The notes: generated by a model from the sequence alone, not told the origin. Positions 17,520 through 31,186 are shown, numbered from the stretch's first letter. The stretch is DNA of 64,000 nt from Achromobacter sp. MFA1 R4 (GCF_900156745.1 NZ_LT707065.1:3968001-4032000), one strand, 5' to 3'. Made by a program: numbers and translations.

Positions 17520-20300
17520 TCAGCTCAGCACCGTGGTCCAGAGTTCGCGCACCGCAGCCCGCTCGGCCTGCAACTGCTCGGGCGCGACGCGCGCCTTTTC
17601 CACGCCCTGCAGGCGCAACTGATGCTGGACGCGCCGCAGGGTGCGGTAGGCGTCCCCCGAGCGCGCCGCCAGTTCCGGCGGGATCAGGCCAGCTTCGCCG
17701 GCCAGCCGCAGCAGCGCGATGTTGCCGAGGTTGCGCACCAGCACCGGATGCGTGCCGGCGTGGCACAGCACCAGATACTGCGTGACGAACTCCACGTCGA
17801 CCATCCCGCCGCGGTCGTGTTTCAGGTCGAATCGGTCGGTGGTGTTCGGATGGCCGGCGTTGATTTTTTCGCGCATCGCCAAGACCTCGTCGCGCAGCGC
17901 CGCCGTATCGCGCGGCAGCACCAGGATGTCCTCGCGGATTTTCTCGAAGCGGGCGCCCACGCTGGCGTCGCCGGCGGCAAAGCGCGCCCGGGTGAGCGCC
18001 TGGTGTTCCCAGGCCCAGGCGTGCTTGTGCTGGTATTGCTCGAAGGCCTCGAGCGACACCGCGAGCAGTCCCGCGTCGCCGTCGGGCCGCAGGCGCAGGT
18101 CAATCTCATAGAGCCGGCCCGACGAGGTCATGGTCGACAGCCAGGACGTCATGCGCCGGCCCAGCTTGGCATAGACCTCGGCAGCGTCCTCGCGCGGGTC
18201 GTCGAACAGGAAGACCAGATCCAGGTCCGACGCGTAGCCCAATTCCTTGCCGCCCAGCTTGCCATAGGCGATGACGGCAAAGTGCGGTTCGGCGCCCTCG
18301 ACCTTGTTCACGAGCGGCCAGGCGCGGCGGATGGTTTCGGCCAGAAGCAGGTCGGCCAGCGCCGACAACTGGTCCGCCAGCTTTTCGACCGTCAGTTCGC
18401 CTTCCAGGTCCTGCGCCAGGAGCTGGAAGCTGGCCTGGCGCTGCACGTCGCGCATCAGATTCATCTGGCGCTCGATGTCCGGGCTGCCGTCCGGCAGGCG
18501 GCACGCATCCAGGTCCGCCGTCAGTTGGCGGGCGATCTGGTTGAAGTCCAGCGCTTCGAAGAGAGTGCGCCAGTCGATCAGGCTGTCGAGCAGCAGCGGA
18601 TGCTGCGTCAGGTACTGCGCGGCCCAGGGGCTGGCGGCCACCATCCGCGCCACGCGGGCCAGCGTGTCCGGATACTCGGCAAGCAGCGCCAGATAGGCGC
18701 TGCGCTGCGCGATCTTCTCGATCAGGTCGAAGAGGCGGACCGCGGCGTCGCGCGGGGCCGGCGTCTGCAGGGCGGCGCGCAGGGCGGCCGGCAGCAGGAT
18801 CTCCATGCGGCGGCGGCTGCTTTCGGGCAGGCTGCGCACGCGGTGGCTGCCGGACAGCGTCTGGGCCCGGCGCAGCAGGTCGTCCGCGTCGTCGCCGAAA
18901 GCCTGGCGGATCTGGTCGCTCAGTTCGCTTTCGCTGTCGGGTTCGTCCTGGCCGGACGGCGCGTCGCTGCCCGCGGGGGCCGGCGCGGCGTCCTCCTCGC
19001 CCATGCCCACCATGCGGAACACGTTGCGAAAGGTCTGCGACACGAAATCCCGGTGCGCGGCCAGCGTGCTTTCGAAGTCGTCGGGGGCGAAACCCAGCGC
19101 CGCGGCCAGGGCGGCGCGCTGGGCTGGGTCGCCGGGCAGCAGGTGGGTCTGCTCGTCTTCCCGGTATTGCAGCGCGTGCTCGGTGCGCCGCAGGAAACGA
19201 TAGGCGTCTTCCAGGCGCCGGGCGTCGTCCTCGGGCACCAGGCCGGCCACGCATTCGGCGTGCAGCGCCTCCAGCAGGCCGCGCTTTTGCAGGGCGGGCA
19301 TGCGCCCGCCGCGGATGAGCTGCGCCAGTTGCACCACGAATTCGATCTCGCGGATGCCGCCGTCGCCCAGCTTGATGTTGTTGGCGCTGTCGATGCCATT
19401 GCGCGCCGACGCGCGGCGCTGCCAGTCCTGGCGGATGCGCTCGCGCAGCGCGCGCAGGGCGGCCAGCGCGTCGAAATCAAAGTACTTGCGATAGACGAAG
19501 GGCACGCGCAGGCTTTCCAGTTGCGAGGCCTGGGCCGCGCTGTCGCTGCCCTCAAAGGCCTGCGCGGGCATCAGCCGGGCTTTCAGCCAGGCGTAGCGTT
19601 CCCATTCGCGCCCCTGGCCGATCAGGTAATGCTCCAGCGCATCGAGGCTCCAGGCCAGCGGGCCGGCATCGCCATCGGGGCGCAGGCGCAGGTCGGTGCG
19701 GAACACCTGGCCGTTGGCGTCCACCTCGGACAGCACCGGCATCATGCGGCGCGTCAGGCGCCCGTAGAACTCGTGGTGGCTGATGCGGCGGGGGCCGTCG
19801 GTTTCGCCTTCCTCGCCATAGAGCATGATGAGGTCGATGTCGGACGACACATTCAATTCGCAGCCGCCCAGCTTGCCCATGCCCACGATCAGCATTTCCT
19901 GCGGCTTGCCGGTGGCGGGATCGCGCGGGACGCCGTGCACCGCCGCCAGCTCCGCCGCCACGCTGCGGTACGCGGCTGCCACCGCCATGTCCGCCAGCGT
20001 GGTCATGGCGCCGACCACTTCCTCAAGCGCGGCCTGACCGGCCAGGTCGCGCACGATGAGCACGCTGAAAACGCGTTCGCGCAGCTTGCGCAACACCATG
20101 CGGCACACGTCCACCGGCAGGGTGTCGGACGCGGCGGCGGGGCCGGCGAGTTCGGCCTGCCATTGCGCCATCAGGGCCGGCGTGACGGGTTGCTTCACGG
20201 CTTCGGCCAGCCAGGCGGCCAGGTCCGGATGGGCGTCGAGCCGGCGGCGCAGATGGCCGGACCAGGCGAGGGCGGGGGCGAGGGGGGATGGATTCGACAT
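17520..20300 (-). CDS. glnE: glutamine synthetase adenylyltransferase/deadenylase
   Basis: GlnE switches glutamine synthetase off and on by adding or removing AMP, under control of PII proteins. The protein is 926 residues from the ATG at 20300, close to E. coli GlnE (946). Two nucleotidyltransferase domains are visible. The deadenylylase half has [19 protein letters not shown] (about 143-160). The adenylyltransferase half has [20 protein letters not shown] (near 675-695), with the paired aspartates of the D-x-D catalytic motif. A short acidic insert (near residues 425-460) separates the halves. The frame is open upstream, but this start gives the normal N-terminus. Confidence 0.95.
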   Translation of the reverse strand: MSNPSPLAPALAWSGHLRRRLDAHPDLAAWLAEAVKQPVTPALMAQWQAELAGPAAASDTLPVDVCRMVLRKLRERVFSVLIVRDLAGQAALEEVVGAMTTLADMAVAAAYRSVAAELAAVHGVPRDPATGKPQEMLIVGMGKLGGCELNVSSDIDLIMLYGEEGETDGPRRISHHEFYGRLTRRMMPVLSEVDANGQVFRTDLRLRPDGDAGPLAWSLDALEHYLIGQGREWERYAWLKARLMPAQAFEGSDSAAQASQLESLRVPFVYRKYFDFDALAALRALRERIRQDWQRRASARNGIDSANNIKLGDGGIREIEFVVQLAQLIRGGRMPALQKRGLLEALHAECVAGLVPEDDARRLEDAYRFLRRTEHALQYREDEQTHLLPGDPAQRAALAAALGFAPDDFESTLAAHRDFVSQTFRNVFRMVGMGEEDAAPAPAGSDAPSGQDEPDSESELSDQIRQAFGDDADDLLRRAQTLSGSHRVRSLPESSRRRMEILLPAALRAALQTPAPRDAAVRLFDLIEKIAQRSAYLALLAEYPDTLARVARMVAASPWAAQYLTQHPLLLDSLIDWRTLFEALDFNQIARQLTADLDACRLPDGSPDIERQMNLMRDVQRQASFQLLAQDLEGELTVEKLADQLSALADLLLAETIRRAWPLVNKVEGAEPHFAVIAYGKLGGKELGYASDLDLVFLFDDPREDAAEVYAKLGRRMTSWLSTMTSSGRLYEIDLRLRPDGDAGLLAVSLEAFEQYQHKHAWAWEHQALTRARFAAGDASVGARFEKIREDILVLPRDTAALRDEVLAMREKINAGHPNTTDRFDLKHDRGGMVDVEFVTQYLVLCHAGTHPVLVRNLGNIALLRLAGEAGLIPPELAARSGDAYRTLRRVQHQLRLQGVEKARVAPEQLQAERAAVRELWTTVLS

Positions 20301-20385
20301 GGTGCAAAGGGCGGCAGACGGATGGACGTGTTTCAGGTATAAGTGGGGACGATACTGCAAGACCTCTCCTCCTGCCCACTGATCC

Positions 20386-23300
20386 GTGTCTGTTCCAAAA
20401 AAAGTGCTCCGCAGCCTGTTCTGGGCCGCGCTGATCGTATATGGCGTTGTCGCCATCGGGTTTCTGGGCGTGCGCTATTGGGTTCTCCCGCGGGTGGACC
20501 AATGGCGCCCTCAGATCGAAGCCTACGCCAGCCAGGCGTTGGGCGCCCGAGTTACGATCGGCGCGATCGACGCGAATTGGCAGGGGCTCAATCCCAGGCT
20601 CGATCTTGCCTCCGTCCAGGTCCACGACGACGAGGCCGGTCCGGTATTGAGCCTGCCGTCCGTGTCCGCGGTGGTGGCCTGGCGCAGCATTCTGTCGCTG
20701 TCGCCCACGCTGGTGCGCCTGCGGGTGGAAAGGCCGGAGCTGATCCTGCGGCGCGACCCATCCAATCATTTGTGGGTGGCCGGGCAGGACATCGACCTCA
20801 ACACCAGCGACCATGCCTCCGACCTGAATCATCCCGGCCTGCGCTGGCTGGCGGCGCAGCGCGAGCTGCTGGTGCGCGACGCCACGCTGCGCTGGCAGGA
20901 CGAATTGCGCCAGGCGCCCGAGCTGACGCTGGACGGCGTGGACCTTCTGGTGCGCAACGGCAATCTGTCGCACCGTTTCGTGCTGCAGGCATCGGCGGGC
21001 GCCGCGCTTGCCCACAAGCTGGAACTGCGCGGCGAATTCAACCGCAGCCTGTTCGCGACGGACGCCAAAAAGCCGGCCAACTGGAGCGGCCAGCTCTTTG
21101 TCCAGGCCGATGACGTGGAGCCGCTGGCCTGGGCACACTGGGTGGACGTGCCGCCGGTGGCCGGGCGGCTGGCCGCGCGGGCGTGGTGGCAGTTCGACCA
21201 TGGCAAGTTCACCACGGTAACGAGCGACGTCGCGATGCGCGGCGTTTCCTGGACGTCCGGGCCGGACGGGCCCGCGGTCCAGGGCGGCTCGGGGCAGGTG
21301 CGGATGTCGGCGCTGCCCGGCGATTTCGTGCAGATCGATGGCCTGCCGCTGGCGCGCAGCGCGGGCGCGCCGGATGTCGCGGTCAAGGGGGCGCTGCATC
21401 AGTTGCGCGTGACGGTGCCGCGTGTTTTCGAAACGCCCACGCTGCTGGCGAACGACCTGGAGCTCGACGCCCGGGTCAAGGGCCCGGATCCGAAAAGCTG
21501 GTTCGTGGACGTGGCCCAGCTGCGCGTGGCCAACGACGACCTGGACGTGCGCCTGCAGGGCCAATGGCGCCGGGAAGGCAAGACCGCCGCCGGCAGCGCC
21601 GACGTACGCGGCACGATGGTCCGCGGCTCCATGCCGGCCATCCATCGCTATCTGCCGCTGGAGGTCAACGCGGATGCCCGGGAATGGCTGGCGACCGGGC
21701 TGCCGGCCGGGCAGATGCATTCGGCGGCGATCACCCTCAAGGGCGATCTGGACGACTTTCCGTTTGGCGCCCCGGACGCCGCGGGCGAATTCGTCATCGT
21801 CGGGGGCTACTCCGGCGCCAAGGTCGACTACGCGCCGGCCCGGCCGCACAGCAAGGGCTGGCCGATGCTGGAAAACCTGTCGGGCAATTTCCGCATCGAC
21901 AAGGTGAGCCTGTCGCTGGACAGCGCGGGCGGCGCCGTGGCTCATACGGGTCCCGGTCACACCATCACGCTGGGCACCGTGAAGGCGTCCATTCCCGACA
22001 TGGAAAACAACTCGCAGCTCCAGCTCACGGGCGAGACCGCGGGGCCGGTGGCGGCCTATCTGGCCCTGGCCGCGAATTCGCCGCTGGGCGAGCTGCTGGA
22101 CGGCGCGCTGGACGAGGCGCACGGCACGGGCGACTGGCGCATGCCGCTGGATTTGAAGGTGCCGCTGCTGCATACGGACGACGCGCAGGTGCAGGGGACC
22201 ATCAGGTTCTCGGACAATTCCTTCACCTTCATGCCCGAGATTCCGCTGCTCAGCCAGATCCACGGCGACCTGGAGTTTTCCGAAAAAGGGGTGCAGACCA
22301 AGGGCCTCCGGGCGCAATTCCTGGGCGGACCCGTCACCATCCTGGGCGCGCTGGCGAAGGGCTCGGACGTCCTGCGCTTTGACGGCACGTTGACGGGGGA
22401 GGGACTGTCGCAGTTGAGCCGGGCCCCCTCGATGTCGCGCTTTTCGGGCCGGGCGGCCTACAAGGGGCGGTTGAGCTACCAGAAGGGCGGCGCCATCGAC
22501 ATTTCGGCCGAATCCGACCTGGTGGGCATGGCGATCGACATGCCGGCGCCGGCGGGCAAGTCCGCCAAGTCCGCCCAGCCGCTGAAGGTGCAATGGGCGC
22601 CGGCGCAGGACCGCGGCGCGCGCGACCGGCGCTGGCTGACGGCCAACCTGGGCGAAAACGTGAACGCGCTGTTCGAACGGGATCCGGCCGATCGCTCGGC
22701 GTCCTATTTCTCGCGCGGCGCCCTGGGCATCGGGCGGCCGGCCAGCCTGCCGGAGCGCGGGCTGAGCCTGAATGCCAGCCTTCCGGAACTGGACATGGAC
22801 GGATGGGAGGCGGTGTCGGACGGATTCAGCGTGGCGCCGGCCAAGGGCCGGGCCCCTTCCAAGCCGATCCTGCCGCAGCCGGAGCGCGTCAGCCTGGCGG
22901 CCGGCGTCCTGCGCGCCAGCGGCTACACGCTCAATGACCTGACGCTGTACGCGACGCGTCCCGCGCCGGCGCAGTGGCGCGTCGACCTGGAATCGCGCCA
23001 GGCGGCGGGCACGCTGGCGTGGCGGGAGGCGTCGGGCGCCATTGCGGGGCAGATCACCGCGCGCCTGAAGCACCTGTCGTTCGGCGGAGAGGGCGACGCC
23101 AATGAGGCCGACAAGGCGCTGGCGTCGGGCAATGACCTGTCGGACATTCCCGCCATCGACCTGCAGGCCGACCGATTCCTGCTGTATGGAAAGAATCTGG
23201 GCGTGCTGCAGGTGACCGGCACGAATCTCGAGCGCGGGCGGCATTGGCGGCTGGACAAGCTGTCCATCACCAATGATTCGGCGGCCTTGAACGCCACGGG

Positions 23301-24039
23301 CAATTGGCGCCTGGAAGGACCGGATCGCGGCTTGGCCGTCGACGCGGCCCTAAAGCTGGACAACATCGGCGAGCTCATGAACCGGCTCGGCTTCCAGAAC
23401 GTCGTGTCCAACGGCAAGGGCACCGTCCAGGGCAAGGCGACCTGGCGCAACCTGCCCTGGACGCACAACATCGCGGACGTCCAGGGCGACGTGATCGTCA
23501 GCCTGGACAACGGCCGCTTCATGCACGTGAACTCGCGCACGGCGCGCCTGCTGGAATTGCTGTCGCTGCAATCGCTGCAACGGCTGGCGCGCCTGGACGT
23601 CAATCCCACCAACCTGCTGCGCGACGGGTTTCCCTTCGACACCATCCGCGGCCACGTCAAGGTGGCAGACGGCTTGCTGACCACCGAGGGCTACAAGATC
23701 AACGGGCCGGTCGCCGCCATCGTGCTGGCCGGTGGGGTGAACCTGATCAAGGAGCGCTGGGACCTCAAGGCGGTGGTCATCCCCAACCTGGATGCGAGCG
23801 GCGCGGCAATGGTGACCGCGCTGGCCGTCAATCCGCTGATCGGCCTGGGGGCTTTCGTGACGCAGTGGCTGCTCAAGCAGCCCCTCGCGCGCGCGATGAC
23901 CATGGAATATTCCGTGACGGGCAGTTGGGACGACCCGCGCGTCGAGCCCATCGAAAGCTCAGGCAAGGAGCCGCCCAAGCAGACGCCGCGGCCGGCCGAT
24001 TCGATGCCGCGCCGGATGCCGGAGTTCATCGAGCACTGA
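20386..24039 (+). CDS. yhdP: YhdP-family envelope protein (AsmA-like, DUF3971)
   Basis: The 1217-residue protein starts at GTG 20386. It has one N-terminal signal anchor (about residues 10-32) and then a very long beta-rich periplasmic region typical of YhdP (TIGR02099; E. coli about 1266 residues), closing with an AsmA-like C-terminal domain. AsmA-like proteins form hydrophobic grooves spanning the periplasm; in E. coli YhdP with TamB and YdbH moves phospholipids to the outer membrane. The gene is divergent from glnE (85 nt between starts). The C-terminal 25 residues are a proline-rich tail. No tldD follows, unlike some relatives. Confidence 0.9.
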   Translation: MSVPKKVLRSLFWAALIVYGVVAIGFLGVRYWVLPRVDQWRPQIEAYASQALGARVTIGAIDANWQGLNPRLDLASVQVHDDEAGPVLSLPSVSAVVAWRSILSLSPTLVRLRVERPELILRRDPSNHLWVAGQDIDLNTSDHASDLNHPGLRWLAAQRELLVRDATLRWQDELRQAPELTLDGVDLLVRNGNLSHRFVLQASAGAALAHKLELRGEFNRSLFATDAKKPANWSGQLFVQADDVEPLAWAHWVDVPPVAGRLAARAWWQFDHGKFTTVTSDVAMRGVSWTSGPDGPAVQGGSGQVRMSALPGDFVQIDGLPLARSAGAPDVAVKGALHQLRVTVPRVFETPTLLANDLELDARVKGPDPKSWFVDVAQLRVANDDLDVRLQGQWRREGKTAAGSADVRGTMVRGSMPAIHRYLPLEVNADAREWLATGLPAGQMHSAAITLKGDLDDFPFGAPDAAGEFVIVGGYSGAKVDYAPARPHSKGWPMLENLSGNFRIDKVSLSLDSAGGAVAHTGPGHTITLGTVKASIPDMENNSQLQLTGETAGPVAAYLALAANSPLGELLDGALDEAHGTGDWRMPLDLKVPLLHTDDAQVQGTIRFSDNSFTFMPEIPLLSQIHGDLEFSEKGVQTKGLRAQFLGGPVTILGALAKGSDVLRFDGTLTGEGLSQLSRAPSMSRFSGRAAYKGRLSYQKGGAIDISAESDLVGMAIDMPAPAGKSAKSAQPLKVQWAPAQDRGARDRRWLTANLGENVNALFERDPADRSASYFSRGALGIGRPASLPERGLSLNASLPELDMDGWEAVSDGFSVAPAKGRAPSKPILPQPERVSLAAGVLRASGYTLNDLTLYATRPAPAQWRVDLESRQAAGTLAWREASGAIAGQITARLKHLSFGGEGDANEADKALASGNDLSDIPAIDLQADRFLLYGKNLGVLQVTGTNLERGRHWRLDKLSITNDSAALNATGNWRLEGPDRGLAVDAALKLDNIGELMNRLGFQNVVSNGKGTVQGKATWRNLPWTHNIADVQGDVIVSLDNGRFMHVNSRTARLLELLSLQSLQRLARLDVNPTNLLRDGFPFDTIRGHVKVADGLLTTEGYKINGPVAAIVLAGGVNLIKERWDLKAVVIPNLDASGAAMVTALAVNPLIGLGAFVTQWLLKQPLARAMTMEYSVTGSWDDPRVEPIESSGKEPPKQTPRPADSMPRRMPEFIEH

Positions 24040-24096
24040 AGCGGTGCGCAGCGGGGGCGGGCGGGGCATTCCCCTGCAAATGTCGCGCGCAATGAA

Positions 24097-24119
24097 AAGC
24101 CGCCCTGCGAGGGCGGCTT
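24097..24119 (-). terminator. intrinsic terminator after rho
   Basis: Arms AAGCCGCCCT (24097-24106) and AGGGCGGCTT (24110-24119) form a 10-bp stem with a GCG loop. On the minus strand it is followed by TTCATT directly after the stem T residues, and it lies 27 nt past the rho stop. It also faces the yhdP 3-prime end and may act in both directions. Confidence 0.7.
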
Positions 24120-24146
24120 CGGCGCTTGCGGGCGCGGACGGCCTGC

Positions 24147-25406
24147 TTACTTCTTCTTCATCATGTCGAAGAATTCGGCATTGGTCTTGGTGGCGCGCAT
24201 CTTGTCCAGGATGAACTCCATGGACTGGACTTCGTCCATGTCGTGGATGAACTTGCGCAGCACCCACACCTTCTGGAGCAGGTCGGGGGCGATCAGCAGC
24301 TCTTCGCGGCGGGTGCCCGACTTGTTCAGGTTGATGGACGGGTAGACGCGCTTTTCGGCCAGGCGGCGCTCGAGGTGGACTTCGGAGTTGCCGGTGCCCT
24401 TGAATTCTTCATAGATGACTTCATCCATGCGGCTGCCGGTTTCGATCAGCGCGGTGCCCAGGATGGTCAGCGAGCCGCCTTCCTCCAGGTTGCGCGCGGC
24501 GCCGAAGAAGCGCTTGGGGCGCTGCAGGGCGTTGGCGTCCACGCCGCCGGTCAGCACCTTGCCGGAGGCCGGCACGACGGTGTTGTACGCGCGGGCCAGA
24601 CGGGTGATCGAGTCCAGCAGGATCACGACGTCCTTCTTCATTTCGACCAGGCGCTTGGCCTTTTCGATGACCATTTCGGCCACTTGCACGTGACGGGTGG
24701 CGGGCTCGTCGAAGGTGGAGGCCACCACTTCGCCGCGCACCGTGCGCTGCATTTCGGTCACTTCCTCGGGGCGCTCATCGACCAGCAGGACGATCATGAC
24801 CGCGTCGGGGTAATTGGTGGTGATGGCGTGCGCGATGTGCTGCATCATCACCGTCTTGCCGGACTTGGGGCTGGCGACGATCAGGCCGCGCTGGCCCATG
24901 CCGATGGGGGCGAAGACGTCGAGGATGCGGCCGGTGAGGTTTTCCTCGCTCTTGATGTCGCGTTCCAGGCGGATGACGCGGTTCGGGTGCAGCGGCGTCA
25001 GGTTCTCGAACATGATGCGATGCTTGATCGCCTCGGGCGCCACGCCGTTGACCTTGTCCACCTTCACCAGCGCGAAATAGCGCTCGCCATCCTTGGGGGT
25101 GCGCACTTCGCCTTCGATGGAGTCGCCGGTGTGCAGGTTGAAACGGCGGATCTGCGACGGAGAAATGTAGATGTCGTCGGTGCTGGCCAGATACGAGGTT
25201 TCCGGCGAGCGCAGGAAACCGAAGCCGTCGGGCAGGACTTCCAGGACGCCGTCGCCGAAGATCTGCTCGCCTTGCTTGGCGCGCCGCTTCATGATGGCGA
25301 ACATCAGTTCCTGCTTGCGCAGGCGGTTGGCGTTCTCGATTTCCAGGCCAGCGGCCATTTCGAGCAGCTGCGAGACGTGCAGCGCCTTCAGTTCGTTGAG
25401 GTGCAT
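24147..25406 (-). CDS. rho: transcription termination factor Rho
   Basis: Rho is the hexameric RNA-dependent ATPase that ends transcription at unstructured C-rich RNA. The 419-residue protein is standard length. The N-terminal RNA-binding domain has the RNP-like GFGFLRS (61-67). The ATPase core has Walker A within [12 protein letters not shown] (174-185), Walker B in [16 protein letters not shown], and the Q-loop/R-loop region [23 protein letters not shown]. The C-terminus is the usual MMKKK. It lies downstream of trxA on the same strand, a common trxA-rho order. Confidence 0.98.
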   Translation of the reverse strand: MHLNELKALHVSQLLEMAAGLEIENANRLRKQELMFAIMKRRAKQGEQIFGDGVLEVLPDGFGFLRSPETSYLASTDDIYISPSQIRRFNLHTGDSIEGEVRTPKDGERYFALVKVDKVNGVAPEAIKHRIMFENLTPLHPNRVIRLERDIKSEENLTGRILDVFAPIGMGQRGLIVASPKSGKTVMMQHIAHAITTNYPDAVMIVLLVDERPEEVTEMQRTVRGEVVASTFDEPATRHVQVAEMVIEKAKRLVEMKKDVVILLDSITRLARAYNTVVPASGKVLTGGVDANALQRPKRFFGAARNLEEGGSLTILGTALIETGSRMDEVIYEEFKGTGNSEVHLERRLAEKRVYPSINLNKSGTRREELLIAPDLLQKVWVLRKFIHDMDEVQSMEFILDKMRATKTNAEFFDMMKKK

Positions 25407-25482
25407 CGCGGTGAGTGTTGGGGGAAAAGTAAAGGAGGGCTCTGGCGGCGCGCCACGGACGGGCTCGCGCGGTACTGAATGA

Positions 25483-25503
25483 GCGCCGCCTCAGCGGCGG
25501 CGC
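25483..25503 (-). other. hairpin in the trxA-rho spacer
   Basis: Perfect 8-bp arms GCGCCGCC (25483-25490) and GGCGGCGC (25496-25503) with a 5-nt loop. It lies 21 nt past the trxA stop and 77 nt before rho. There is no clear T-run on the minus strand. It may partly terminate trxA mRNA or structure the rho leader, which in many bacteria is an autoregulatory target. Confidence 0.4.
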
Positions 25504-25523
25504 CTTCGTTTACAGCACGCGGT

Positions 25524-25850
25524 TTACAACGCGCCGTCCAGGAATGCGGTGAGTTGCGACTTCGACAGCGCGCCAACCTTGGTGGCGGCCGCCTGGCCGT
25601 CTTTAAAGAGCATAAGGGTAGGAATGCCGCGGATGCCGTACTTGGTGGCCGTGCCCTGGTTTTCGTCCACGTTCAGTTTCGCGATCGTCAGGCGACCCGC
25701 GTATTCGGTGGCGACTTCTTCCAGGATCGGGGCAATCATCTTGCAGGGGCCGCACCAGGCAGCCCAGTAGTCCACCAGCACCGGCTGGCCGGATTTCAAC
25801 ACATCGGCATCGAAGCTCGCGTCACTGACGTTCTTGATTTGGTCGCTCAT
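25524..25850 (-). CDS. trxA: thioredoxin 1
   Basis: The 108-residue protein is a single-domain thioredoxin with the active site WCGPC at residues 32-36 and the cis-proline segment RGIPTLMLF. It keeps protein thiols reduced in the cytoplasm, with electrons from thioredoxin reductase, and supports ribonucleotide reductase. It precedes rho (117-nt spacer). A terminator-like hairpin lies in its short leader. Confidence 0.97.
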   Translation of the reverse strand: MSDQIKNVSDASFDADVLKSGQPVLVDYWAAWCGPCKMIAPILEEVATEYAGRLTIAKLNVDENQGTATKYGIRGIPTLMLFKDGQAAATKVGALSKSQLTAFLDGAL

Positions 25851-25874
25851 GATGGTGATTCTCGGTTCGGCAGC

Positions 25875-25898
25875 AAAAGGCGCGTTAAGACGCGCCTT
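25875..25898 (-). promoter_or_regulatory. terminator-like hairpin in the trxA leader
   Basis: On the minus strand AAGGCGCG, a 6-nt loop and CGCGCCTT (arms 25891-25898 and 25877-25884) form an 8-bp stem that runs into TTTT. It ends about 25 nt before the trxA start. It has the form of an intrinsic terminator, so it could attenuate trxA or insulate it from upstream transcription. Confidence 0.5.
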
Positions 25899-25929
25899 GC
25901 CGTTGTTCTTGTTTGTGGAATGGGCTCAA

Positions 25930-25977
25930 GCATACCACTGTCAATAACAACAGGCATACCACTGTTAATAACAACAG
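25930..25977. repeat. tandem 24-bp direct repeat containing CTGT-N8-ACAG
   Basis: Two copies of a 24-bp unit (25930-25953 and 25954-25977) lie head to tail and differ at one base. Each contains CTGT, eight mostly A/T bases and ACAG (25938-25953 and 25962-25977), which matches the LexA-box pattern CTGT-N8-ACAG. The copies are two helical turns plus a few bases apart. Confidence 0.9.
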
Positions 25978-26149
25978 GGTTTGCTGGATTTGTGTAGGAT
26001 GTTGCGGCGCGGCCGTCGCGATCCGGGTCACTGAACCCCGGTGTGCCGGTCGTGACTGTCATCATCCTACCGAAATCGGACTTGGTCAGGTCGTGCGCAT
26101 CCCACCCGGAGCCGCGCAGAATCTAGGCTTGTCCGTAAAATGTCGGTTT

Positions 26150-26172
26150 TTTTCCACAGATGTTGGGGATAA
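26150..26172. promoter_or_regulatory. DnaA-box-like pair at the parE start
   Basis: TTTTCCACA (26150-26158) fits the relaxed DnaA box TTWTNCACA. TGGGGATAA (26164-26172) is the reverse complement of TTATCCCCA, one base from the consensus. They face each other immediately before the parE start codon. Chance occurrence is possible. Confidence 0.3.
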
Positions 26173-26173
26173 C

Positions 26174-28134
<1,961 letters not shown>

Positions 28135-28135
<1 letters not shown>

Positions 28136-28734
28136 TGACGCCGTCCGCGCCCGGGCAAGCCCGCATGGTCGTCGACCTGACCGCCGACGACTACGCGGAT
28201 TTTGCCGCCTATGTGTACAAGCGGCCGGAACTGCGCCGCCGCCGTTACCGGTCCCATCTGCGCTTTGCGATCCTGATGATCGTGGCCCTGCTTGCCTACC
28301 TGATGTGGCAGACGTGGGACGGCAAGGGGCCCAATTGGGGCCTGCTGCTGCCCGTGTACTTCCAGGGGCTGGCGGTGGGGCTGGGCATCCTGGCCTTGCT
28401 GGCGCTGTCCTATGAATACCTGCTGCCCGGCCTCGTGAGGATGAACACGCGCCGCATGCTGGCCAGGCAGCCCGACACGCTGTATCTCGGCCGGCACGAG
28501 CTGGACTTCGGCCCCGAGGGCGTCACGGACACCACAGCCACCGCCTCCGGGCGCATGGACTGGACCGACGTGCGCCGGGTCGAGGAAACCCCGGAACACC
28601 TGTACGTCATCCTCGGCACCCTGCAGGGCGTGATCATTCCCAAGCGCGGGCAGGACGCCACCACGCTGCAGGCGGTGCGCGCCCAATTGCGCGCGCACGT
28701 CGCCGACACGCAGCTCATGGCCGCGTCCGCCTGA
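28135..28734 (+). CDS. small membrane protein, YcxB-like C-terminal domain
   Basis: The ATG overlaps the parE stop (TGATG at 28133-28137), giving 199 residues. A 40-residue basic N-terminal segment is followed by two TM helices (about 43-60 and 70-92). The cytoplasmic C-terminal domain LYLGRHELDFGPEGVTDTT...MDWTDVRRVEETPEHLYVIL resembles the YcxB-like fold, related to PH-type domains. Function is unknown. It sits between parE and parC (45 nt before parC) and is probably co-expressed with topoisomerase IV, but nothing in the sequence shows a functional link. Confidence 0.75.
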
Positions 28735-28779
28735 GGCGCATTGGCGCCGTTTCGATGAAATTGTCTACCTGAAACCATC

Positions 28780-31110
28780 ATGACCGACAGCAATCAACCC
28801 GGCCTGTTCGACTCCAACCCGCCCGGCGGCGATGGCGATGACAACGCCGCCATCACGCTGGCGCGCTACGCGGAGCAGGCCTATCTGGACTATGCGGTGT
28901 CCGTGGTGCGCGGCCGCGCCTTGCCCGACGTGGGCGACGGACAAAAGCCCGTCCAGCGCCGCATCCTTTTCGCCATGCAGGCGATGGGACTGGGCGCCGG
29001 CGCCAAGCCCGTGAAGTCCGCGCGCGTCGTCGGCGACGTGCTGGGTAAATACCATCCGCACGGCGACCAGGCCGCCTACGACGCCATGGTGCGCATGGCG
29101 CAGAATTTTTCGCTGCGCTATCCCCTGATCGACGGCCAGGGCAACTTCGGCTCGCGCGACGGCGACAACGCCGCCGCCATGCGTTACACGGAAGCGCGCC
29201 TGACCCCCATCGCCAAGCTGCTGCTCGACGAGCTGGACGAAGGCACCGTCGATTTCGTGCCCAACTACGACGGCAGCCAGCAAGAGCCGCAGATGCTGCC
29301 CGCGCGGCTGCCGGTGATGCTGCTCAACGGCGCCTCGGGCATTGCCGTGGGCATGGCCACCGAGATCCCGCCGCACAACCTGCGTGAAGTCGCCCAGGCG
29401 TGCGTGGCGCTCATCAAGCAGCCGCAGTTGCCGGACGAGGAACTGTACGCAATGATCCCCGGCCCGGACTTCGCGGGCGGTGGCCAGATCATCACGCCGG
29501 CGGCCGACATCGCGCAGATCTACGGTGGCGGCCGCGGGTCGCTCAAGGTGCGCGCGCGCTGGCAATTCGAGGAACTGGCGCGCGGCCAGTGGCAGCTCGT
29601 GGTCAACGAACTGCCACCCGGCACCTCCTGCCAGAAGGTGCTGGAAGAAATCGAGGAAATCACCAACCCCAAGGTCAAGACGGGCAAGAAGAGCCTGACG
29701 CCCGAGCAGACGCAGTCCAAGGCCGTCATGCTCAACCTGCTGGACGCCGTGCGCGACGAGTCCGGCAAGGACGCTGCGGTGCGCCTGGTCTTCGAACCCA
29801 AGACCTCGCGTGTGGACCGCGACGAATTCGTCAACACGCTGCTGGCGCAGACCAGCATGGAAGGCAGTTCGTCCGTCAACCTGGTGTGCATCGGCACCGA
29901 TGGCCGGCCGCGCCAGAAGGGCTTGCGCGACATCCTGGTCGAATGGCTGGCGTTCCGCACCAACACGGTGGTGCGCCGCACGCGCTTTCGCCTGGACAAG
30001 GTCATCGACCGGATCCACGTGCTGGAAGGGCGCATGGTCGTCTACCTGAACGTGGACGAGGTCATCCAGACCATCCGCGAATCCGACGAGCCGCGCGCCG
30101 CGCTGATGGAACGCTTCAAGCTGTCCGAGCGCCAGGCCGAGGACATCCTGGAAATGCGCCTGCGCCAGCTCGCGCGCCTGGAAGGGTTCAAGATCGAACA
30201 GGAGCTGGCTGACAAGCGCAAGGAACAGGTTTCCCTGCAGGAGCTGCTGGACAACCCCACGACGCTCAAGCGCCTGCTGGTCAAGGAAATCGAGGCCGAC
30301 GCCAAGCAGTATGGCGACGACCGCCGCACCCTGATCGAGACCGCCGAGCGCGCCGTGCTCGAAACCAAGGTGCTGGACGAGCCGGTCACCGTGATCGTCT
30401 CGCAGAAGGGCTGGCTGCGCGCCCGCCAGGGCCACGGCCACGATGCCGCGCAATTCGGCTTCAAGCAGGGCGACGACCTCTACGGCGCTTTCGAGTGCCG
30501 CACCACCGACACGCTGATCGCGGTGGGCGACAATGGCCGGGTCTATTCGGTCCCGGTGTCCGGCCTGCCGTCCGCGCGCGGCGACGGCCAGCCGGTCACC
30601 ACCATGATCGACCTCGAATCCGGCACGCGCATCGTCCATACGATCGCGGCCGCCAGCGACAGCCGCTGGCTGCTGGCCACGCGCGGCGGCTATGGCTTCG
30701 CGGCCAAGCTGTCGGACATGGTCAGCCGCCAGCGGGCGGGCAAGCAGTTCATCACGCTCGAAGAGGGCGACGAACTGCTGCGTCCGGTGCCGCTGTTTGC
30801 AGGCGCCGTGCAACTGGCGCTGCTGTCGCAGAAGGGCAAGTTCCTGGTGTTCGGGCTGGACGAGGTCAAGTCGCTGTCTGGCGGCGGACGCGGCACCATC
30901 CTGATGGGGCTGGACGGCGCGGACAAGCTCGACCAGACTGTGCCCATCGGTCCGCTGGGATTGCGCGCCACAGGCATCTACCGCAACAAGATGACCGAAG
31001 ACATCCTGGTCGGCGCCGCGCTGGCGGTCTACGTCGGCAAGCGCGCGCGCAAGGGCCGGGCGCTGGACGTGCGGCCCAAGCAGCCGCTGCTGTCCCCGGT
31101 GCTGGGTTGA
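28780..31110 (+). CDS. parC: DNA topoisomerase IV subunit A
   Basis: ParC is the DNA-cleaving subunit of topoisomerase IV. The protein is 776 residues, as expected for a proteobacterial ParC. The N-terminal winged-helix domain has the catalytic R135-Y136 in [15 protein letters not shown], preceded by [11 protein letters not shown]. The tower and coiled-coil regions follow, then a C-terminal domain with degenerate beta-pinwheel repeats. In the quinolone-resistance region, [14 protein letters not shown], the residue matching E. coli Ser80 is Gln97 and that matching Glu84 is Asp101. It lies 45 nt after the small membrane-protein gene. Confidence 0.96.
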   Translation: MTDSNQPGLFDSNPPGGDGDDNAAITLARYAEQAYLDYAVSVVRGRALPDVGDGQKPVQRRILFAMQAMGLGAGAKPVKSARVVGDVLGKYHPHGDQAAYDAMVRMAQNFSLRYPLIDGQGNFGSRDGDNAAAMRYTEARLTPIAKLLLDELDEGTVDFVPNYDGSQQEPQMLPARLPVMLLNGASGIAVGMATEIPPHNLREVAQACVALIKQPQLPDEELYAMIPGPDFAGGGQIITPAADIAQIYGGGRGSLKVRARWQFEELARGQWQLVVNELPPGTSCQKVLEEIEEITNPKVKTGKKSLTPEQTQSKAVMLNLLDAVRDESGKDAAVRLVFEPKTSRVDRDEFVNTLLAQTSMEGSSSVNLVCIGTDGRPRQKGLRDILVEWLAFRTNTVVRRTRFRLDKVIDRIHVLEGRMVVYLNVDEVIQTIRESDEPRAALMERFKLSERQAEDILEMRLRQLARLEGFKIEQELADKRKEQVSLQELLDNPTTLKRLLVKEIEADAKQYGDDRRTLIETAERAVLETKVLDEPVTVIVSQKGWLRARQGHGHDAAQFGFKQGDDLYGAFECRTTDTLIAVGDNGRVYSVPVSGLPSARGDGQPVTTMIDLESGTRIVHTIAAASDSRWLLATRGGYGFAAKLSDMVSRQRAGKQFITLEEGDELLRPVPLFAGAVQLALLSQKGKFLVFGLDEVKSLSGGGRGTILMGLDGADKLDQTVPIGPLGLRATGIYRNKMTEDILVGAALAVYVGKRARKGRALDVRPKQPLLSPVLG

Positions 31111-31186
31111 ACCGGGCGCGCCGCCTGATGCCCGAGCCGGCAGGCGGCGCGCGCCCCTTGCGCCGCCCGCGCCGCCAAGGGCACGC

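Larger units (their letters stand above)
25851..26173. promoter_or_regulatory. 323-nt intergenic control region between trxA and parE
   Basis: This gap separates divergent trxA and parE. It holds a terminator-like hairpin in the trxA leader (25875-25898), a tandem 24-bp duplication (25930-25977), and a pair of DnaA-box-like sequences directly before the parE start (26150-26172). No convincing gene is present. The parE promoter could not be assigned confidently. For trxA, the minus-strand TTGACA made by the first repeat (complement of 25937-25942) is a candidate -35, but a good -10 is lacking. Confidence 0.6.

Noticed and set aside
20023-23244. Minus-strand open frame of over 1000 codons opposite yhdP and the glnE start
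   Set aside because: It is antisense to yhdP and shows only out-of-frame GC-driven composition; the glnE frame within 17520-20300 explains the strand.
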